Source of the DNA: Myrica gale
Lineage: Eukaryota; Streptophyta; Magnoliopsida; Fagales; Myricaceae
Length of the DNA stretch: 64,000 nt
Direction of reading: 5' to 3'
NCBI GenBank assembly: GCA_963930655.1
Contig: OZ005613.1
Coordinates: forward strand, 12,036,501 to 12,100,500
A program made the position numbers and the translations under genes. Shown here piece after piece: positions 1 through 13,322 of this stretch; the stretch's first letter is position 1; the number at the start of each line of letters is the position of its first letter. The notes below the pieces were generated by a model. The model was not told where the DNA came from. It saw only the letters and a program-made list of their open reading frames with translations, and ran no database searches.

Positions 1-687
1 GTGGGTCAACGGGTCAAACCGGTTGACCGTTGACCAACCCAGTTTGATCGGATTAAAAAAAAAAAACCTATTTTTTAACAGTTTAATATAAGTGTTAAAT
101 GGGATTGTTTTACAAGAAAATTAATCCCATGGCCTTCCATTGTTGGTATTTGGGAATTTTATTTGATTGATGATTGGATCAAACTAAAACAGTCACTGTC
201 CAATTGTTGATTTTATAATTTGTCCTAGATATTTCTTGAGAAGATAAGTGAAGGTATGAGTCGTGGGAAGTGTTGACTAAAATAGCAATGCCGACCCATT
301 ACAAAATTACATGTCACTTAGACGATGGTTGCACTTAACCAAATAAACACGTCAGCTAAAATAGTGAAGATTGTGTTTATAATGGTGGCCAAAAGAAGAT
401 CAAGGGTCATGAATATTTGTATACACATAGTATGCGACATGAGATGGATTCGTGATGAGTAGTTGCTATTCGCTTTTACAAGGTGTTGCATGGTTACTAA
501 AATAGGATCATGTTTACATAAGGTAGAAGTTCTTGATACCCACTGCAAACACTGAATATAAAAGTTATATTCTGCATTTTCTTTGGTTGTTGTGATTCAG
601 TGGGAGGTACCATTAGTTATTAAAAACCCTATACTAATGGAAATTATAAATACATGTGATTTTCTTTCTTGATATGTGCAGATTATT
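1..687. other. Unassigned AT-rich DNA / copia leader
   Basis: This stretch precedes the copia gag start at 688. I see no gene and no match to the LTR at 3197-4471, so the 5' LTR of that element is either outside the window or deleted. Part of it is probably untranslated leader of the element. Confidence 0.4.
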
Positions 688-1518
688 ATGTCGAACCCAT
701 TGTCTAGAATTTTAGATGATAACAAGCTAACTGGGCCAAACTTCCTTGATTGGAAAAGGAATCTCATGATAGTACTCACAGTTGAAAAAGTTGCTCATGT
801 CCTGAAGGATGAGATCCCTCAGATTGCTTTAGCTGATGCCACGCAAGAGCAAAGAGTTGTTTATGATAAGTAGCATGAGGCAGATGAACTTGCTCGATGT
901 TATATGTTGGCCTCGATGACCAATATATTACAAAAGCAATGTGAAGACCTAGTGACTGCAAAAGACATGCTTTCTTATCTCCAAGAATTATTTGGAGAGC
1001 ATAGTCGATCTGCACGCCAGCAAATTATGAAATTGCTGATGACCACTACAATGGTGGAGGGTGCTCCAGTTCGAGATCATGTGTTGAAGATGATATCGTT
1101 CATCACTGAACTGGAAACACTAGGTGCAATGATTGACAGTGAGACAAAGGTTGGAGCGATATTGGCATCTTTGCCTGAATCGTTCAACCAGTTCATATTA
1201 AACTATAATATGAACAAGATGACGGTGACTTTGTCAGAGCTACTCAATATGTTGCAAGCAGCTGAGGAACTTATCATTCATGAGAAAGGTTCTCTAATGG
1301 TAATGGACAAGTCAGCCAGTCATGAACTTAAGCCCAAGGAGAAGAAGTTCAAGAGGAAAATGTCTCAATCTAAGAAAGAGGACACGAGCGACTCAGAGAA
1401 GCAAGATAAGGGAAATTGTTTCCACTGTGGCAAGCCAGGTCACTGGAAAAGGAATTGCCCTGCATATCTAGCTTCATTAAAGAAAACTGATCCTTCTGAA
1501 GGTATGTTTATCAATTGA
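688..1518 (+). pseudogene. Ty1/copia gag, one in-frame stop
   Basis: This is the capsid/nucleocapsid part of a Ty1/copia polyprotein, which would package element RNA into virus-like particles. The ATG at 688 opens a reading frame that is broken only by a TAG at 871-873 and then resumes in the same frame to 1518. The start resembles plant copia gags (LTGPNFLDWKRNL), followed by the helical UBN2-type region. Near the C-terminus is a CCHC zinc knuckle, CFHCGKPGHWKRNC, preceded by a lysine-rich stretch. The GTG-initiated extension to 676 is not needed. Downstream, pol is far more decayed than gag, so the element is dead. Confidence 0.85.
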
Positions 1519-3196
1519 TTTAATGGAGTGTCCATTGAATTTAATGTGTCAATTGTTGACACAACCTCTCACTTATGCAATATGATTGCAGGGGTTTGAG
1601 GAAACCCAGGAACATGGTGATGAGGAAACTGATGGAAACGAGTGCAAGTGTTGCAGCGACCTCCATTAGAGCTTTTCACTCGAGTCCATGAAAGTTTAAG
1701 TTGTAAATTTGGAAGACTATTTTTATTACCAGACCTTTTGGAAATTGAGTTTCCTGACTCAAAACTTGTATCAAATATTTTGTTTTGACTTTTGTTGTTT
1801 TGAAAGATTGTCTTTCTTGTAACTCTGGTATTATTGATAGTCTATGTTTTGAAAAGTGAATTGTGGACTCTGTGAATGGTTAAAACAAAAGCCGAACTTT
1901 ATATGATATTGTTCAGTGGGAGATAAACATATATATATATTACCTGCATACTTTTGGGATTTTGCCTTGGAGGCAGCTGTTTATGTAGTAAACAGGATGC
2001 CTACACAATCTATACCTAAAACTCCTTATGAATCATAAATTGGTGAGACTAAGTCTAAATCATTTGAGAGTATGTGTTGATGTCTAGCCACGCATCAAAG
2101 AGTTTGATGAGAAGAAGCTGGAATCAAAGGTTATTTGTAGGTGACCCAAAAATGGTTCGTTGGGTATTATTTGATAAACCTAAGTGAACAGAAGGTAATA
2201 TAAGAAGGACAATTATATTTTTAAAAGGAGTACGGCCTAAGTGAAGGCGAAAGCGTGACAGTTCTTGATGAAACAGTCAGCTGAGCCAATACTAAAGGCA
2301 GATGAGATCAATAGAAAAGAGATGTTACTAAACCTACTGAGGAGTTTAGAACTCAGGAGCGTTAGCTGAGAATCCATGTAGATGAGATGATCAAATCGTT
2401 TGATTTCTCACGAAATATGGATTAGCCTTGTTGGACAAGAAGTCAGTGGGAGTTTAGTGATGTTTCTACTTCTTTATGTCAGTAGTATGCTACTTATGAG
2501 AATGATGTCAGGAGGATGTCATCCATGAAAAAAATGGTTGGTGAACCATAATTTTCAAGTCAAAGACCTTTGGAAGTGTTCCGCATTCTTGGACCCAAAT
2601 TGTTTGGAAACCGAGAGAAGAGGTTTTTGGGACTACATGGACAAATATTGGCAATGCTTTACAGAATACCGAAAAAGGATTGTATCCTTTGGGTATAAGA
2701 TTCATCTTTCCAAGAGGAGAAAAATAAGGCCAGATATTAGTCATGCAGTCAGCATTGTAAGTAGATATTATTTTGACATGGGCCCTGTAGTTGGACAGTG
2801 GTTAAGCATATTCTCAAATACTTAAGAAGTACTGAACACTATTTTTCTGGTGTTGAAGGTTGAGAATTTGCGGAGACTGTCTAGAGATGCACAAGTTCAG
2901 TTAATGATACTTGATCATTTTTGAACTTGCGTGTATACATTGGGTAACTGTGCATGGAGTTGCAAGAGTTGTAAGCAGAATACCACTGTTGACTCCAGCA
3001 CTGAAGGCAAAGCACATAGAAAGAAAATACAAGATATGGTGAATTGAAAGGATATCGTGATAGCTGGTGTTTTATCAACCTAGCACATTGCGGATCCATT
3101 TTCACCAGATTGCTGACTCAAAATGCCTGAGACACATTTAGAGTCTGTCTGGGTATGAGATACCTAGATGAATGGTTTTGAGTGCAAGTGGGAGAT
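1519..3196 (+). pseudogene. Decayed Ty1/copia pol remnants
   Basis: Fragments of pol survive in shifting frames. Around 1938-2050 the integrase C-terminal side reads GFALEAAVYVVNRMPTQS-like residues. Around 2538-2760 is the end of reverse transcriptase with RPDISHAV. Around 2820-3110 are RNase H traces such as a KYLRSTEHYF-like stretch. Protease, the integrase core and most of reverse transcriptase are missing, so large deletions happened as well as frameshifts. A purine tract at 3187-3195 (AGTGGGAGA) abuts the LTR and fits the polypurine tract. Confidence 0.75.
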
Positions 3197-4471
3197 TGTT
3201 GGAAATATGCCCTCAAAATCAATTATTAGAATAATTATGAGATAATTATTTATTTTATCTACACGTATTTATTATTTATTGGGTATAATGTTGTGACATG
3301 AGATGTTACACAGATATATTGGTAAGTGAAATTGTAGAAAAGTCATGCCGATGATTAATGAATCAAAGGCGGGGAGTATGACTTTTCAGTTCCTTGTTCA
3401 CTTGACCGTTGTTCTAGACCGAGGTACATGTTTATGTACAAATAGGTCTACACTCGTTGTGCCTCTATTAAATAGGATGATGTACTCCGTCATTGGGGTA
3501 GTGACCTTAAGCAGACGAGTGGGTGCACTGTAAGAGTACATGCACTGAACGGGATCGCATATGAATACCTTCTGGAAGTGATCACTGATGTAGAGAAGGT
3601 ATTCAGCACAATTAGTTTATTGTATCCTTAGACCTGAGAGGTTTATGCAGGTTTGTTTGTTGTGTACTTGTGCTTTGACTGAGTCATTTGGTGATGATCT
3701 TTCGCAGATCAAATATTCCAGACAACGTTGGGTCTTGTATATGATGGATGAGCTTGTGTAAATGCTCAACAAGGAATCCACCAGTCTCTTTGTGAGACAG
3801 TATATTCAGCATATCTGTATAGGGTTGGACTTGAAAAGAAATCACTGGCCAGTGGATGTTTGCGAAAATGTTTTTCGAAATTAATATATATATTATATAT
3901 TTATTTGTGAAATTGTTTTAGAAACAATTTGAGAGTCCAACGAGTTACAGATTGTGAATTAAGAATTATATGAGCTAGGGACTTAATCAGTGATATTATT
4001 CCGGTCCTATTAGCTCATGTGGAATATAGTATGGTGGAAGGATAAATAAACAAATAATTGTTAGCAAAAGGGATTTCATAAAAAAATAGTCTCACTATCT
4101 CGGGGGTCAATTGTGATATGTTAATGGACATGATCACAATTTGTAGAAGCCCATAAATTCGGAATACAGAATATAAGGGAATTAATGAAAAAGAGTTTTT
4201 CATGGTGATCCTACGGCCGAGATTTGAGATCCCTAAAGATCCCACGCTATAACACAGTTGGGTTCTGAGCCAGCCATTATAAATAGCTAAGAATTCAGTT
4301 GAGAGAGAGAGAATTCATTTTTTCAAGAAAGAGAGTCTCTCTCCTCTTTATCTCTCTAGATTCTCTGTCAGCTCAAACCTGTGTGCGTGGATCTGAAGGA
4401 GGCAGAACACTTGGGCTGCTCTGATTTCAAAGATCCTGACTTCCGCTGCGCTGGATCCAACGATTCCAACA
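3197..4471 (+). mobile_element. 3' LTR of the copia element
   Basis: A 1275-bp LTR begins TGTTGGAAATATGCCC and ends in TTCCAACA, so it has the TG...CA ends. It lies directly after the purine tract of the upstream pol remnant. The next five bases are GACAC (4472-4476), which would be the target duplication, but the left partner cannot be tested because no 5' LTR is in the window. CT/GA-rich sequence near 4300-4360 lies in the downstream part. Confidence 0.85.
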
Positions 4472-4476
4472 GACAC

Positions 4477-6875
4477 ATACCCACATCTATATCAAAAATT
4501 CAACCTACGTAGTTCCCATCTATATATATTTGAGATATATAGTTATAGAACTTTCTAAAGAATGTGAACAAACATTCGTTTAATATCTAATTAATATTTA
4601 TTAGTTTAATTTTCTTTAGCTGGGTTGTGAAGTTGATCCGTACATGAACGTCATATATGGTTGGATCGAGCCCAACGTTGAGGAACAAATTAACCCTAAT
4701 GTATTTAGATCTCCATCTTAGAGGTTTTGGTCTTGTTTCCATAAAAGGACAGAGCCTCATTGTTACTCAGTGAAGTTTCACTTCATAATCAGAGAACGTG
4801 TACGTCCTTTAGATATTAAACGAATAAATATTAATTAGATAGTATTGCCAAAATATCTGCTTTAAGCATTCCCGATTTGATAAATCTGATTGAGTTATCC
4901 AGTTGATCAATCAGAGAGATAAGATTCATATCACTCTATAACAATGAGTAGAAATTAATAAATTAATATAACGATGTAACATATATACTTGTAGCTATTT
5001 ATTTTCTTTAATATATAGTTAATATATTAATGGTATGGTGTTTTTATTTCCTGAAAAAGGATAAGTACATTGGATAATAATATTCAGGACCAAAATACTC
5101 TAAGCCTTGCATGGATATGTATGTTCATATAATAAATCAGAGTTTCCTATTGGACCATTAACTCGATGGTTTTCTTTCCCTCTACATGATTCGAATATGA
5201 TAACTAAGCTAAGAATACTATTTTTCTCACATAGATATTGGATATAAACCATGTCTATTACATATAATTACTGATAAATTTGTCATCTTATATTTATTAC
5301 AACCTACCCCTCCTACCTAGTCTAGCTAGGTAACCATTCACATTAAAATTGAATGGTGATCTTGTCCCAAAATAAAAGGATGGTATATTTATAATATATT
5401 TTAAAGGGTCATTTAACCAAAAACTCTTCAAACAATTAGAGAAAATGAAAAAAAAAACAAGTTGATTTTCGATAACAAAACCGATCTGGTTTCAATTTTT
5501 TTAAACGAATATATACGTGGCATCATATTATATATATTTAATGATAAGATCAGCAACTGATATCAAGAATAATAACTGGTAATTCAAGGTGTTCATGACT
5601 CTCTGTGGTAGATGCTATCATAACCAAAAGTTAACTAATAGCTAGCCATGACAGTATAAATATAAGAAGCATAGTATATATGCAGGACCACTACTATTCT
5701 AAAGAAACTTGTTGTAAAGGACTTTTGTGAGAGAGAACGGCTCTTCAGTAGTGCTTCATCGCAATTAATATACAGTCAGGCAAACATTCTAGCAAGCAGA
5801 TCATCCGAAGTCAGTCGCCTCTAATGTTCATACAATAGCGACAGACTAAATCGTTACATATTTCCCTTTCGCTGAATAATGAAGTAGGCGTCGCTAAAAA
5901 GACTAATATTTATGTTGTCGCAGTTGATGCACTAAAGAATGTACAATGCAACCAGAGATGGTGCGGTCGCTAATGTTCTATACTTACGTAAGCCATTCTT
6001 GATCATACATATATATATACACACATAGATATCAATATATATATATGCATACATATATACATACATATATACATACATATACATACATATATATATGCTG
6101 TGTCCCCTATTAACGCATGATATATAACAACAGTTCCAACATTATATATATAGTATACTATATATATATGCAGCCAATATTACTTTGGTATCCTTATAAT
6201 TTGGTTTTCTCTTTGTTTCTTTCCCCTTTTCATCAAAATGCTTAATTTAAAGCAACTATATATATTTCAATCGGCTGAAATCATGAAACCCTTGTTTAGT
6301 TAGTATAAGGACTAAAAGGGATCGAAATATAGAGTTGATCGTAGGGAACGTAAATGTATTTATCCGGCCATCCCTCTAGCTAGCTAATTGCTATTTGTGG
6401 TTTGATACATTATATCCATACATAAATATGCTGCTTATTATGGAAATGCTATTAACATATTCGATTTATAATGCCAAACTTGACCTTGAGAGACAATATA
6501 TCAATTAGCAATTAATTGGAAATGCAATTCTCCTCCATGTGCGCAAGTATCACACATTTGTAGAAGATAACATATTAAACCTGTAGATGCACACTTAGCA
6601 ATTAAATTACTATTCACTTATTTATTGACACAACTTTATAAAAATAAAATTTGCTCCGATCCCCTATTAATGTTTATGACCAAACATAAATGCCCAATAG
6701 AAGCTTTGGTGTAAAAAAACATAGATAAATTTGTCATCATGAAGCTACTCAGATGTTCCAGGACTACTCTAGAATGTAATATTGAGCTAGACCTATGTAC
6801 GCCATGTTTATTATATATTTTCTTGCGCTATCTAGAGAGAAAAGGCCCGGAGGGAATTACCACTCGTTTCCTAGT
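4477..6875. other. AT-rich intergenic DNA
   Basis: No gene is recognised here. Open frames are short and unlike any family I know. The stretch contains a TA/CATA microsatellite at about 6006-6175. Confidence 0.5.
6006..6100. repeat. (TA)n/(CATA)n microsatellite
   Basis: Tandem TATATA and ACATACATATATAC units run through this segment, and similar TA runs return near 6140-6175. It is a simple-sequence repeat. Confidence 0.8.
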
Positions 6876-6883
6876 GTTAGAGA

Positions 6884-8202
6884 TAGGGCTGGACAATCCC
6901 GGTGTAGGTGCAGGTTTTGAAAAAATTGTCACCTACACCTACACCGTTAAGGGCAAAAATCGGCCCTTAGCGGTGGCGGTTTACGGTTATCCTACGTTAA
7001 TATTGAGCCATTTTTTTAGCATTTTACGCACTTGGCCTAATGTATTTTTTCTTTTTTTCTTTTGGTCCATTAATCACATATCAATAAAATCTAAACTAAT
7101 GAAATCCAAATTCCAAAATCAATAAAATTAAATATCATCTTAAAAGATAATATGAGAATTTAAAGTCCAAAGTAATAGAGACGTCACTGTAAGTAGAAAC
7201 TATTATCTTTTGAAAAATCCAGTTTAGACCCTAACAACACTTAGAGGGGAGAATATGTGTTTTCCCTCTAATTAACAAATCAATAACAATTTTAAAACAT
7301 GTTCAAAACCTAATAGGGTTTCCCTTGGTTTCACAAGGAAAATCTAAAAATTCAGCAATTTTTTAAGGCGCTCGAGCGCTGGTCAAACGCTCGTCGAGCG
7401 CTTATGTTTCTATCTGAAATTTACACTGAACGCTCTAGCGCTTGTCTAACGATAGTCAAACGCGATGACTCTGTCTGAATTTTTTCAAAGGGAACTCGAA
7501 CGCTTGTCAAACGCTGGTCAAACGTGATGACTCTGTCTAAATTTTTGAACTAAAATGTATTAGAAATTTGAACTAAAATGTAATTGAGTGACTGGTTTTG
7601 CAAGCATGGTATAAATTTAATAGTGATTTGTCAATTTTATAAATTATAAATTTAGACAATTAGTTAAAATTTCATAAAAACTCGACCTCTTGACTTATAT
7701 TATGCGATGTACTTACCAAAGTTTGGCATTAAACTCTTTAATTATGATTCCAATGCCTTCATATATACCCTTCTAAATACAATAAATTTGTAAATTTTTC
7801 TACCAAAATTCTAAATAATTAGTTAATTCACCTAGCAAGCTTCTTGGTAACTTGAATGTAAGTATTTGATTAGACAAAACCAACAACAAATCTCAAATAT
7901 TTAGGTGAAACTAAACTATTGAGTAGACCTTGTCATGCTTCTATAATACTACTTCTTGACGTGAAACTAAAGTTTAAACTATTGAGTAGAAACTAAACTA
8001 AAAAAACTAAAAAACTTAAATAATAATAAAAAAATCCCAGTTTAACCTACACAGGGAAACTCGGTGCCGGTTAAACTAGGAACCGCCGGTTTTTTCAAAA
8101 AGCTAAACCTATACCGGCACCGTTAAGGGCAAAAACATGGAACTCGGTGCCGGTACCGGTGCCAGTGCCACCGAAATTTCCCGGTGGTATTGTGCAGCCC
8201 TA
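6884..8202. mobile_element. Non-autonomous hAT-type transposon, copy 1
   Basis: The ends are inverted: TAGGGCTGGACAATCCC on the left, and the right end reads as TAGGGCTGCACAATACC on the other strand. The exact 8-bp duplication GTTAGAGA flanks it (6876-6883 and 8203-8210), which is diagnostic for hAT transposition. The 1319-bp body has no transposase. The terminal parts carry self-complementary CCGGTG/CACCGG sequence, and the interior near 7366-7520 has repeated CTCGAGCG and GTCAAACGCT units. A second copy with the same ends and body order lies at 48437-50219. Confidence 0.9.
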
Positions 8203-8210
8203 GTTAGAGA

Positions 8211-9346
8211 TAGATAATAAGCGGTAGTCTTAGCATAAGTGATACATATATATGGTATCAAAGAAAAAGTCTTGATATCTGACTCCACAGATTCTGCATT
8301 TCACCATATTTAAATTAAATATTACACGTATTTGGGCCTACCATATGTGAGAGGCCAGGAGTGTGGTTCAGAGAAGCTACTACTTTAGTCCCACCGATTA
8401 GGTTTGTACCCATGGTAACCGCTTTCTCAAGTCCCAGTTTTCTCTCTTGTTGGTTTCTTTAGAACTTATCAAACATAAAATTAAGGTTGGAGGTCCTAAG
8501 ATGGTACCAGCTTGCGTATTGGGTAAAATGATTGGCACAAAAATTTAGTACAGAGATTTTAGGATAACTATGCTTTAGAAGGTGATTATGATGATATAGA
8601 TAAAAACATAAATACATTAACTATGGGTTTAAAAATATTATGTCGGGATAATCAAGGACAAAGATGAAGGGTTAGAAGTTTAAAACTAACTAGTCTATCA
8701 AAAAGCCAGGTTCTTTGTAAAAGGTGTGACAAAATGCCTATTGTTTTGGTCGAAAAGTTGTATTTCTTTATCGACCTTTTGCGACCTATTCAAAGATGGT
8801 GCCGATCGAAGAGTGCAAGATTGCGTGATCGATGTTTTAATAAGATATTTTGAGGTTGAAGGCTTTGATGTACGGGGTTTCTTCTTTTAAGAAAGGTAGT
8901 TTCGAAACGTCTCATCCTCTCTCTCCGTCGATTCTCTCTCTCTGATCTATATATATTTATATAGGTTAAAATAATAGTCATGTGGGGATGTTCTTGCGGG
9001 GGAAATGGCTTTTGTTTAGTATTTGAAAGATTGGAGGTTTAGATGGGCCAGTGACCAGTGAAGGAATCACCGACCTTATGGTTGATGAGACATTTTGGGA
9101 ATCTGCCATAGCAAATAATCTATCTCTGTCTCTCTCACACTCAGACAGAGCATTTGGAATTTTCCAAAAGACCACTGTTGCCACTATCTTGCTACTTTAA
9201 TTCTTACTACTGCATCAGGATACAATTTGGCTTTGTTATGCCTTAAAGTGTGTCTCTTTCTCTCTCTTTTGATATATCTTAATCATGAGTTTTAGAGAAA
9301 CTCTATTCAGTATGATAGGTATTTAAGCGAAAGGAAACTCATGTAC
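8211..9346. other. Intergenic DNA, no gene seen
   Basis: No family is recognised in any frame. The segment includes a GA/CT-rich patch near 8905-8945. Confidence 0.45.
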
Positions 9347-9657
9347 TGTCAAGTTTCATCCCAATATTAATTGGCAATGGGAAGAGGTGACCCAACAGGT
9401 ATATGAATCACAAGATTAAATGGTTCCTAATCAATGTGAGACTCTAACACTCCTCCTCACGTGCAGGCCGAATGAACATGGTCCATTCACGTGGATAACA
9501 AATGGGGAACACAAACAAGTGGGCCAAACCCAGAAATAGTTGGCTCTGATACCATGTCAAATTTCATCCTAATACCAATTGGCAATGGGAAGAGGTGGCC
9601 CAACAGGTATATGAATCACAAGATTAAATGGTCCCTAATCAATGTGGGACTCTAACA
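9347..9657 (-). mobile_element. Complete TRIM retrotransposon
   Basis: Two 103-bp direct repeats (9347-9449 and 9555-9657) bound 105 bp of internal DNA. Read on the minus strand, each repeat starts TGTTAGAGTC and ends in TTTGACA. The right repeat is followed directly by TGGTATCAGAGCCA (9541-9554), the classic initiator-Met tRNA primer site. A purine tract (GTGAGGAGGAG) precedes the left repeat. A perfect 5-bp duplication TGTAC flanks the whole unit (9342-9346, 9658-9662). There is no coding capacity, so this is a terminal-repeat retrotransposon in miniature that depends on other elements for mobilisation. Confidence 0.93.
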
Positions 9658-9662
9658 TGTAC

Positions 9663-12284
9663 GTCCAAGAGTAATGCTCTTTCTACACCTATCACATGAG
9701 ATACCATATGTGATTTTAGATTCTTATTAGGCTACTCTGTTAATCCTTGTGATTTACACTTTTCCTAATTTAGATCCTAAGATAAATTTTGTCCAATAGA
9801 AATCTTTAGGGTAGGGACCATGCTACATAGATAATAGAAGCAAAATATACAATTTATAGTGTTCCCATTCCGTATCTTTCTCTCCTAGACTGGAACAAGA
9901 AGAAAGCTTTTAAAAGAACATAATTTATTCATTTATATTCTCATGTTACCCTTAAATTCAAAACCATGTATGTAATTTGTATTCCCTAAATTTGACCATA
10001 TATATAATTAATTCTTAACATTTCATGAAGTCATAATTTCAGGAATCTGCAGGGAGGAGCGTTTTCTCAATATAAGAAGGTGTACTAGGTAGCTAGTATA
10101 TTAGCAGATTTTTCTCTATTGTAGGATGGAATTCTGCTTCACGAAGCCAAGCAAGGTTGGATAATGGCCGCATGTATAATGTTTATAACCTTTCTCTAAG
10201 GAGGATATAGCTATATATTAACTTAATTGTAAAAGGAGCTACGTACCTAGCTAGAGTGGTGAAAGGAGCCGCTACAGGCGTAAATATGAACAAGTAATTA
10301 TGGTAATTGATATGACAGATATGGACCTAAATAAAAATCTCCAAGTTGTTCTTTACAATATTTATATAAATTCTCTACATGTTCGATGATGAAGGCCCGT
10401 GGAAATATATTATATTAGGAGCCTAATAAATTCTCTCGACGTGAAGTTGGGAATTTGAGACAGGCACAAAGGGATTGGGGATATTAGACCCAGTTACATG
10501 TTGATTGAAATATTCAGCAGTCGAGGACCAAAACCAGTGGTTCTGCAGAAGACGACAAGGGAAAATTTGATGGTCCATCCTCTTTAAAACGCTAGTTTAG
10601 TGTGTGAATCATTATTGAAGGGCCTCAGAAGAACAGTTGCCCCACGTTCCTGCATGACACACCTATCGGACTCCCCAGAAGAGAACAAAATTAAACTGGG
10701 ATTCTCCGAGCAATACTCATACAGGGTTTTTGTCTTCCCGCAAAAGAATCCATAGCACCCTGCCATGTGAGGCGGGCACTAGTTTAATTGATTTCGAGTA
10801 CCATATATAACTAAATTAATCATATACTCCTATGGCTTACCTTGATATGCCGACCCTTTGTCGATGCCGACGATTGTCCGTCCCATTAAACTAACCAAAT
10901 TAAGATCGATGTATATCTTATAGGGTCTGTACAGTACTGGCGTTTCTATATTTTTCTTATTCCAAACAGTCGCGATGCTTGTTGATCAGCACGCGGGACA
11001 CTTGCCGAAGCATCTGACGCCTATCAACGTCAGCCGTCTACCGGCAACCTCACCCGTTACCTCATCACAGCCATATGGCTGGTTCTACATGGACGGCTAC
11101 GATTGTCATGCCATCTGTCTTCTGTTCTGAATTAGCACATTCTAATGCGAAGTCAAAGTAGGGGTCCACGTCGAAATGGGTTTTTCTTTCTCTCCCTCGA
11201 GTTTGGTTAATTTTCAGGGTTGGTGCTTGATGGCCGAGTCTCCGATGGAGAATTGCTGCAGCAATTGACATGTGTTAAAGAGCCAGTGGAGGAAGGACAC
11301 GTTGATTTCCATCTGCACATTTCATTGTTTTCTACATGCATTGCAAGTGAATTTACTGCAGCTCCTTGAAATTTTTGGACAAGCTATAGGGCCTCGCGGG
11401 GAGGGGGAGGTGGGGTATATGCTTCTCACTACCAACCACAGTACCAAATGTCTAGGATATTGCTATGGGTTTGTGAGTAGGCCCCCAAGAACAAAAAATC
11501 CCACTAACATTAATTTGCGTAGTGTATGAGACAAGGGATCAGCTTCTCCACTAGGTATTCGAAGTATATATATGATCCAACCCACCTTTGGAGAGAGATC
11601 ATGTGAAAATGATATTACCTAGAGAACATGAGCATAGTATTGTAATAATTGTATAATATTACAGCTAGCCTAGCTACTTTGGAAACCGCGTGGATGGCTA
11701 GCTATCATATCCTTATGTGTGATTAAACGAGTTTGGATAATTAAGCCCTTGGACCGTGTGTCCCGGTGGCTCTTTCCCATGTGGCATAAATGACTTTGCT
11801 TCTAATGTGGAGTTGTTAGAGGCATTTTTGCCTTCATACGGGCCGGGGATCATGTAGTGATCCCAAGTTCAGGAAAACCGTAGTCTTAACACGCATGCAG
11901 CCTCTTTATGCCTGTGATTTTCTGGGTCATTCAGTAGTACCTACGCTGCATTGAAGTTAATTCCTGCTAAATGGGACTTTACGGTTTATGGTAGAAAAGT
12001 GAAGAATGCGAAAAAAAGAAAAAGAAAAACGAGAAACCAGTATCTAAAGTACTACGTAAATATTAATATTCTTTTAAATAACGTATGTAATTAAAATTCT
12101 TTTTTACTTAACATATCCAAACATACATATTAAACCATAATAAATAAAGATGTATAATAACCATCATAAAGTAAAATCCACATATATAAATATTCAAATA
12201 CAAACTATACAAAAATGTCAAACATAAATATTCAGTACAACCATAAACATCCAAAACATAACGTGAAAATAATAAAAGTCCTAA
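9663..12284. other. Intergenic DNA, no gene recognised
   Basis: Short open frames exist (for example around 10584-10766 and 11065-11529) but none resembles a known family or shows splice-joined homology. Part may be old transposon DNA belonging to the CACTA-like segment that starts near 12285. Confidence 0.4.
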
Positions 12285-13322
12285 TCATGCTTCGGACCGG
12301 GTTCAGTGGATCCGTCCCTCGAGAACTCGCTCATCTTCCCCATTTGATCCTCAATAGCTCCCAACCTCCTCACCATCACACGTAAGGTGCTCGGAGTAGT
12401 GAGAAATGGTTGCAATCCTGTCATTTGAGACCTCATCTTCCACAAACGGGTCCTCAAGTCGACGCACAACTGATGCAGCGGCAAAATGACGAGGGGGCTC
12501 CTCCTCTAGCTGCGGCTCTCAGGCAGCAGGAGCCCACAATTGTTGTTGCCACCTAATCTGAGCCTCAGAACGTCTCAAAGTAGCTCAACAGATGGGACCG
12601 AGAGGCGCCTTCCTTTCCTCGTCCTGACTATCCGTGCAACCCACACTATGAAGGAAGTGTGTTAGGAGTATATTGTATGGCAACACAGTAGCTGAACTCA
12701 TCTTCGTTTCAGACTGAAGAGTCAGGAAGATGTACAACGACAAATCCACAATACCTCCTCTAGCCACATACAACATCATCTTGCCTCTCGCCATAGGGCA
12801 CTCTATCCTGTGAGCCCTCGGCTCGATGTCGTAGGCGAAGAAGAAATGCAAAATACGCTAGAATTGAAGCATGTACCTCTGTCTTACGAACGGTTCGACA
12901 ACCACAAAGTCCCAGCCTGTGAATGTATGGAAGATGTCTTCCACATCTAGCTTATTCACCATCTCCACAGCATAGAATGCTCCAATCGGCCTCTGCATCC
13001 TAAAAAATCCAGCTAGGATGTCTTCTGACAATAGAAAGGTCACCTCGCGTACAATGACGCTCCACACCTGTGTATCAATATCAGAAACATCCAACAAGGT
13101 TGCGTAGAACTCCCTTTAGATACCTTCTCTCTTTAGATACCCGATCCAACCCTGATCATCCAAAAAATCGCCTATACTCCCACCCTAATACTTCATCTCC
13201 TTGAAGTTAGCAATGTAAACTTCACGCTCCTCCTGTGTCATGTAATCCTCGTGCCTCTAAGGATCCTCCTGCGTAGAGCTCTTGGCAAATGAGGTAGACG
13301 AAAAACGGTGAAGTTTAGACAT
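12285..13322 (-). pseudogene. Putative plant transposon protein (Transposase_32-like), broken
   Basis: Read leftwards from an ATG at 13322-13320, the conceptual product contains EEREVYIANFKEM, then REFYATLLDVSD, a central FRMQRPIGAFYAVEM stretch, FFAYDIEPRAHRIECP and a LYVARGG-type segment. It ends in an acidic tail with EDQMGKMSEFSRDG. This order matches the family annotated in plants as putative plant transposon protein. Several stop codons and at least one frame change break it. It faces away from the CACTA-type end at 15059, as expected if that is the 5' terminus of the same element. Its function is unknown even in intact relatives. Confidence 0.6.

Noticed and set aside
4569..4845. Inverted AT-rich words around TTCGTTTAATATCTAATTAA as a MITE
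   Set aside because: The two segments match only in pieces in a different order, and no target duplication was found.
6739..7125. 128-codon open frame as a gene
   Set aside because: It spans the junction between flank and hAT terminus, and its residues come from transposon end repeats.
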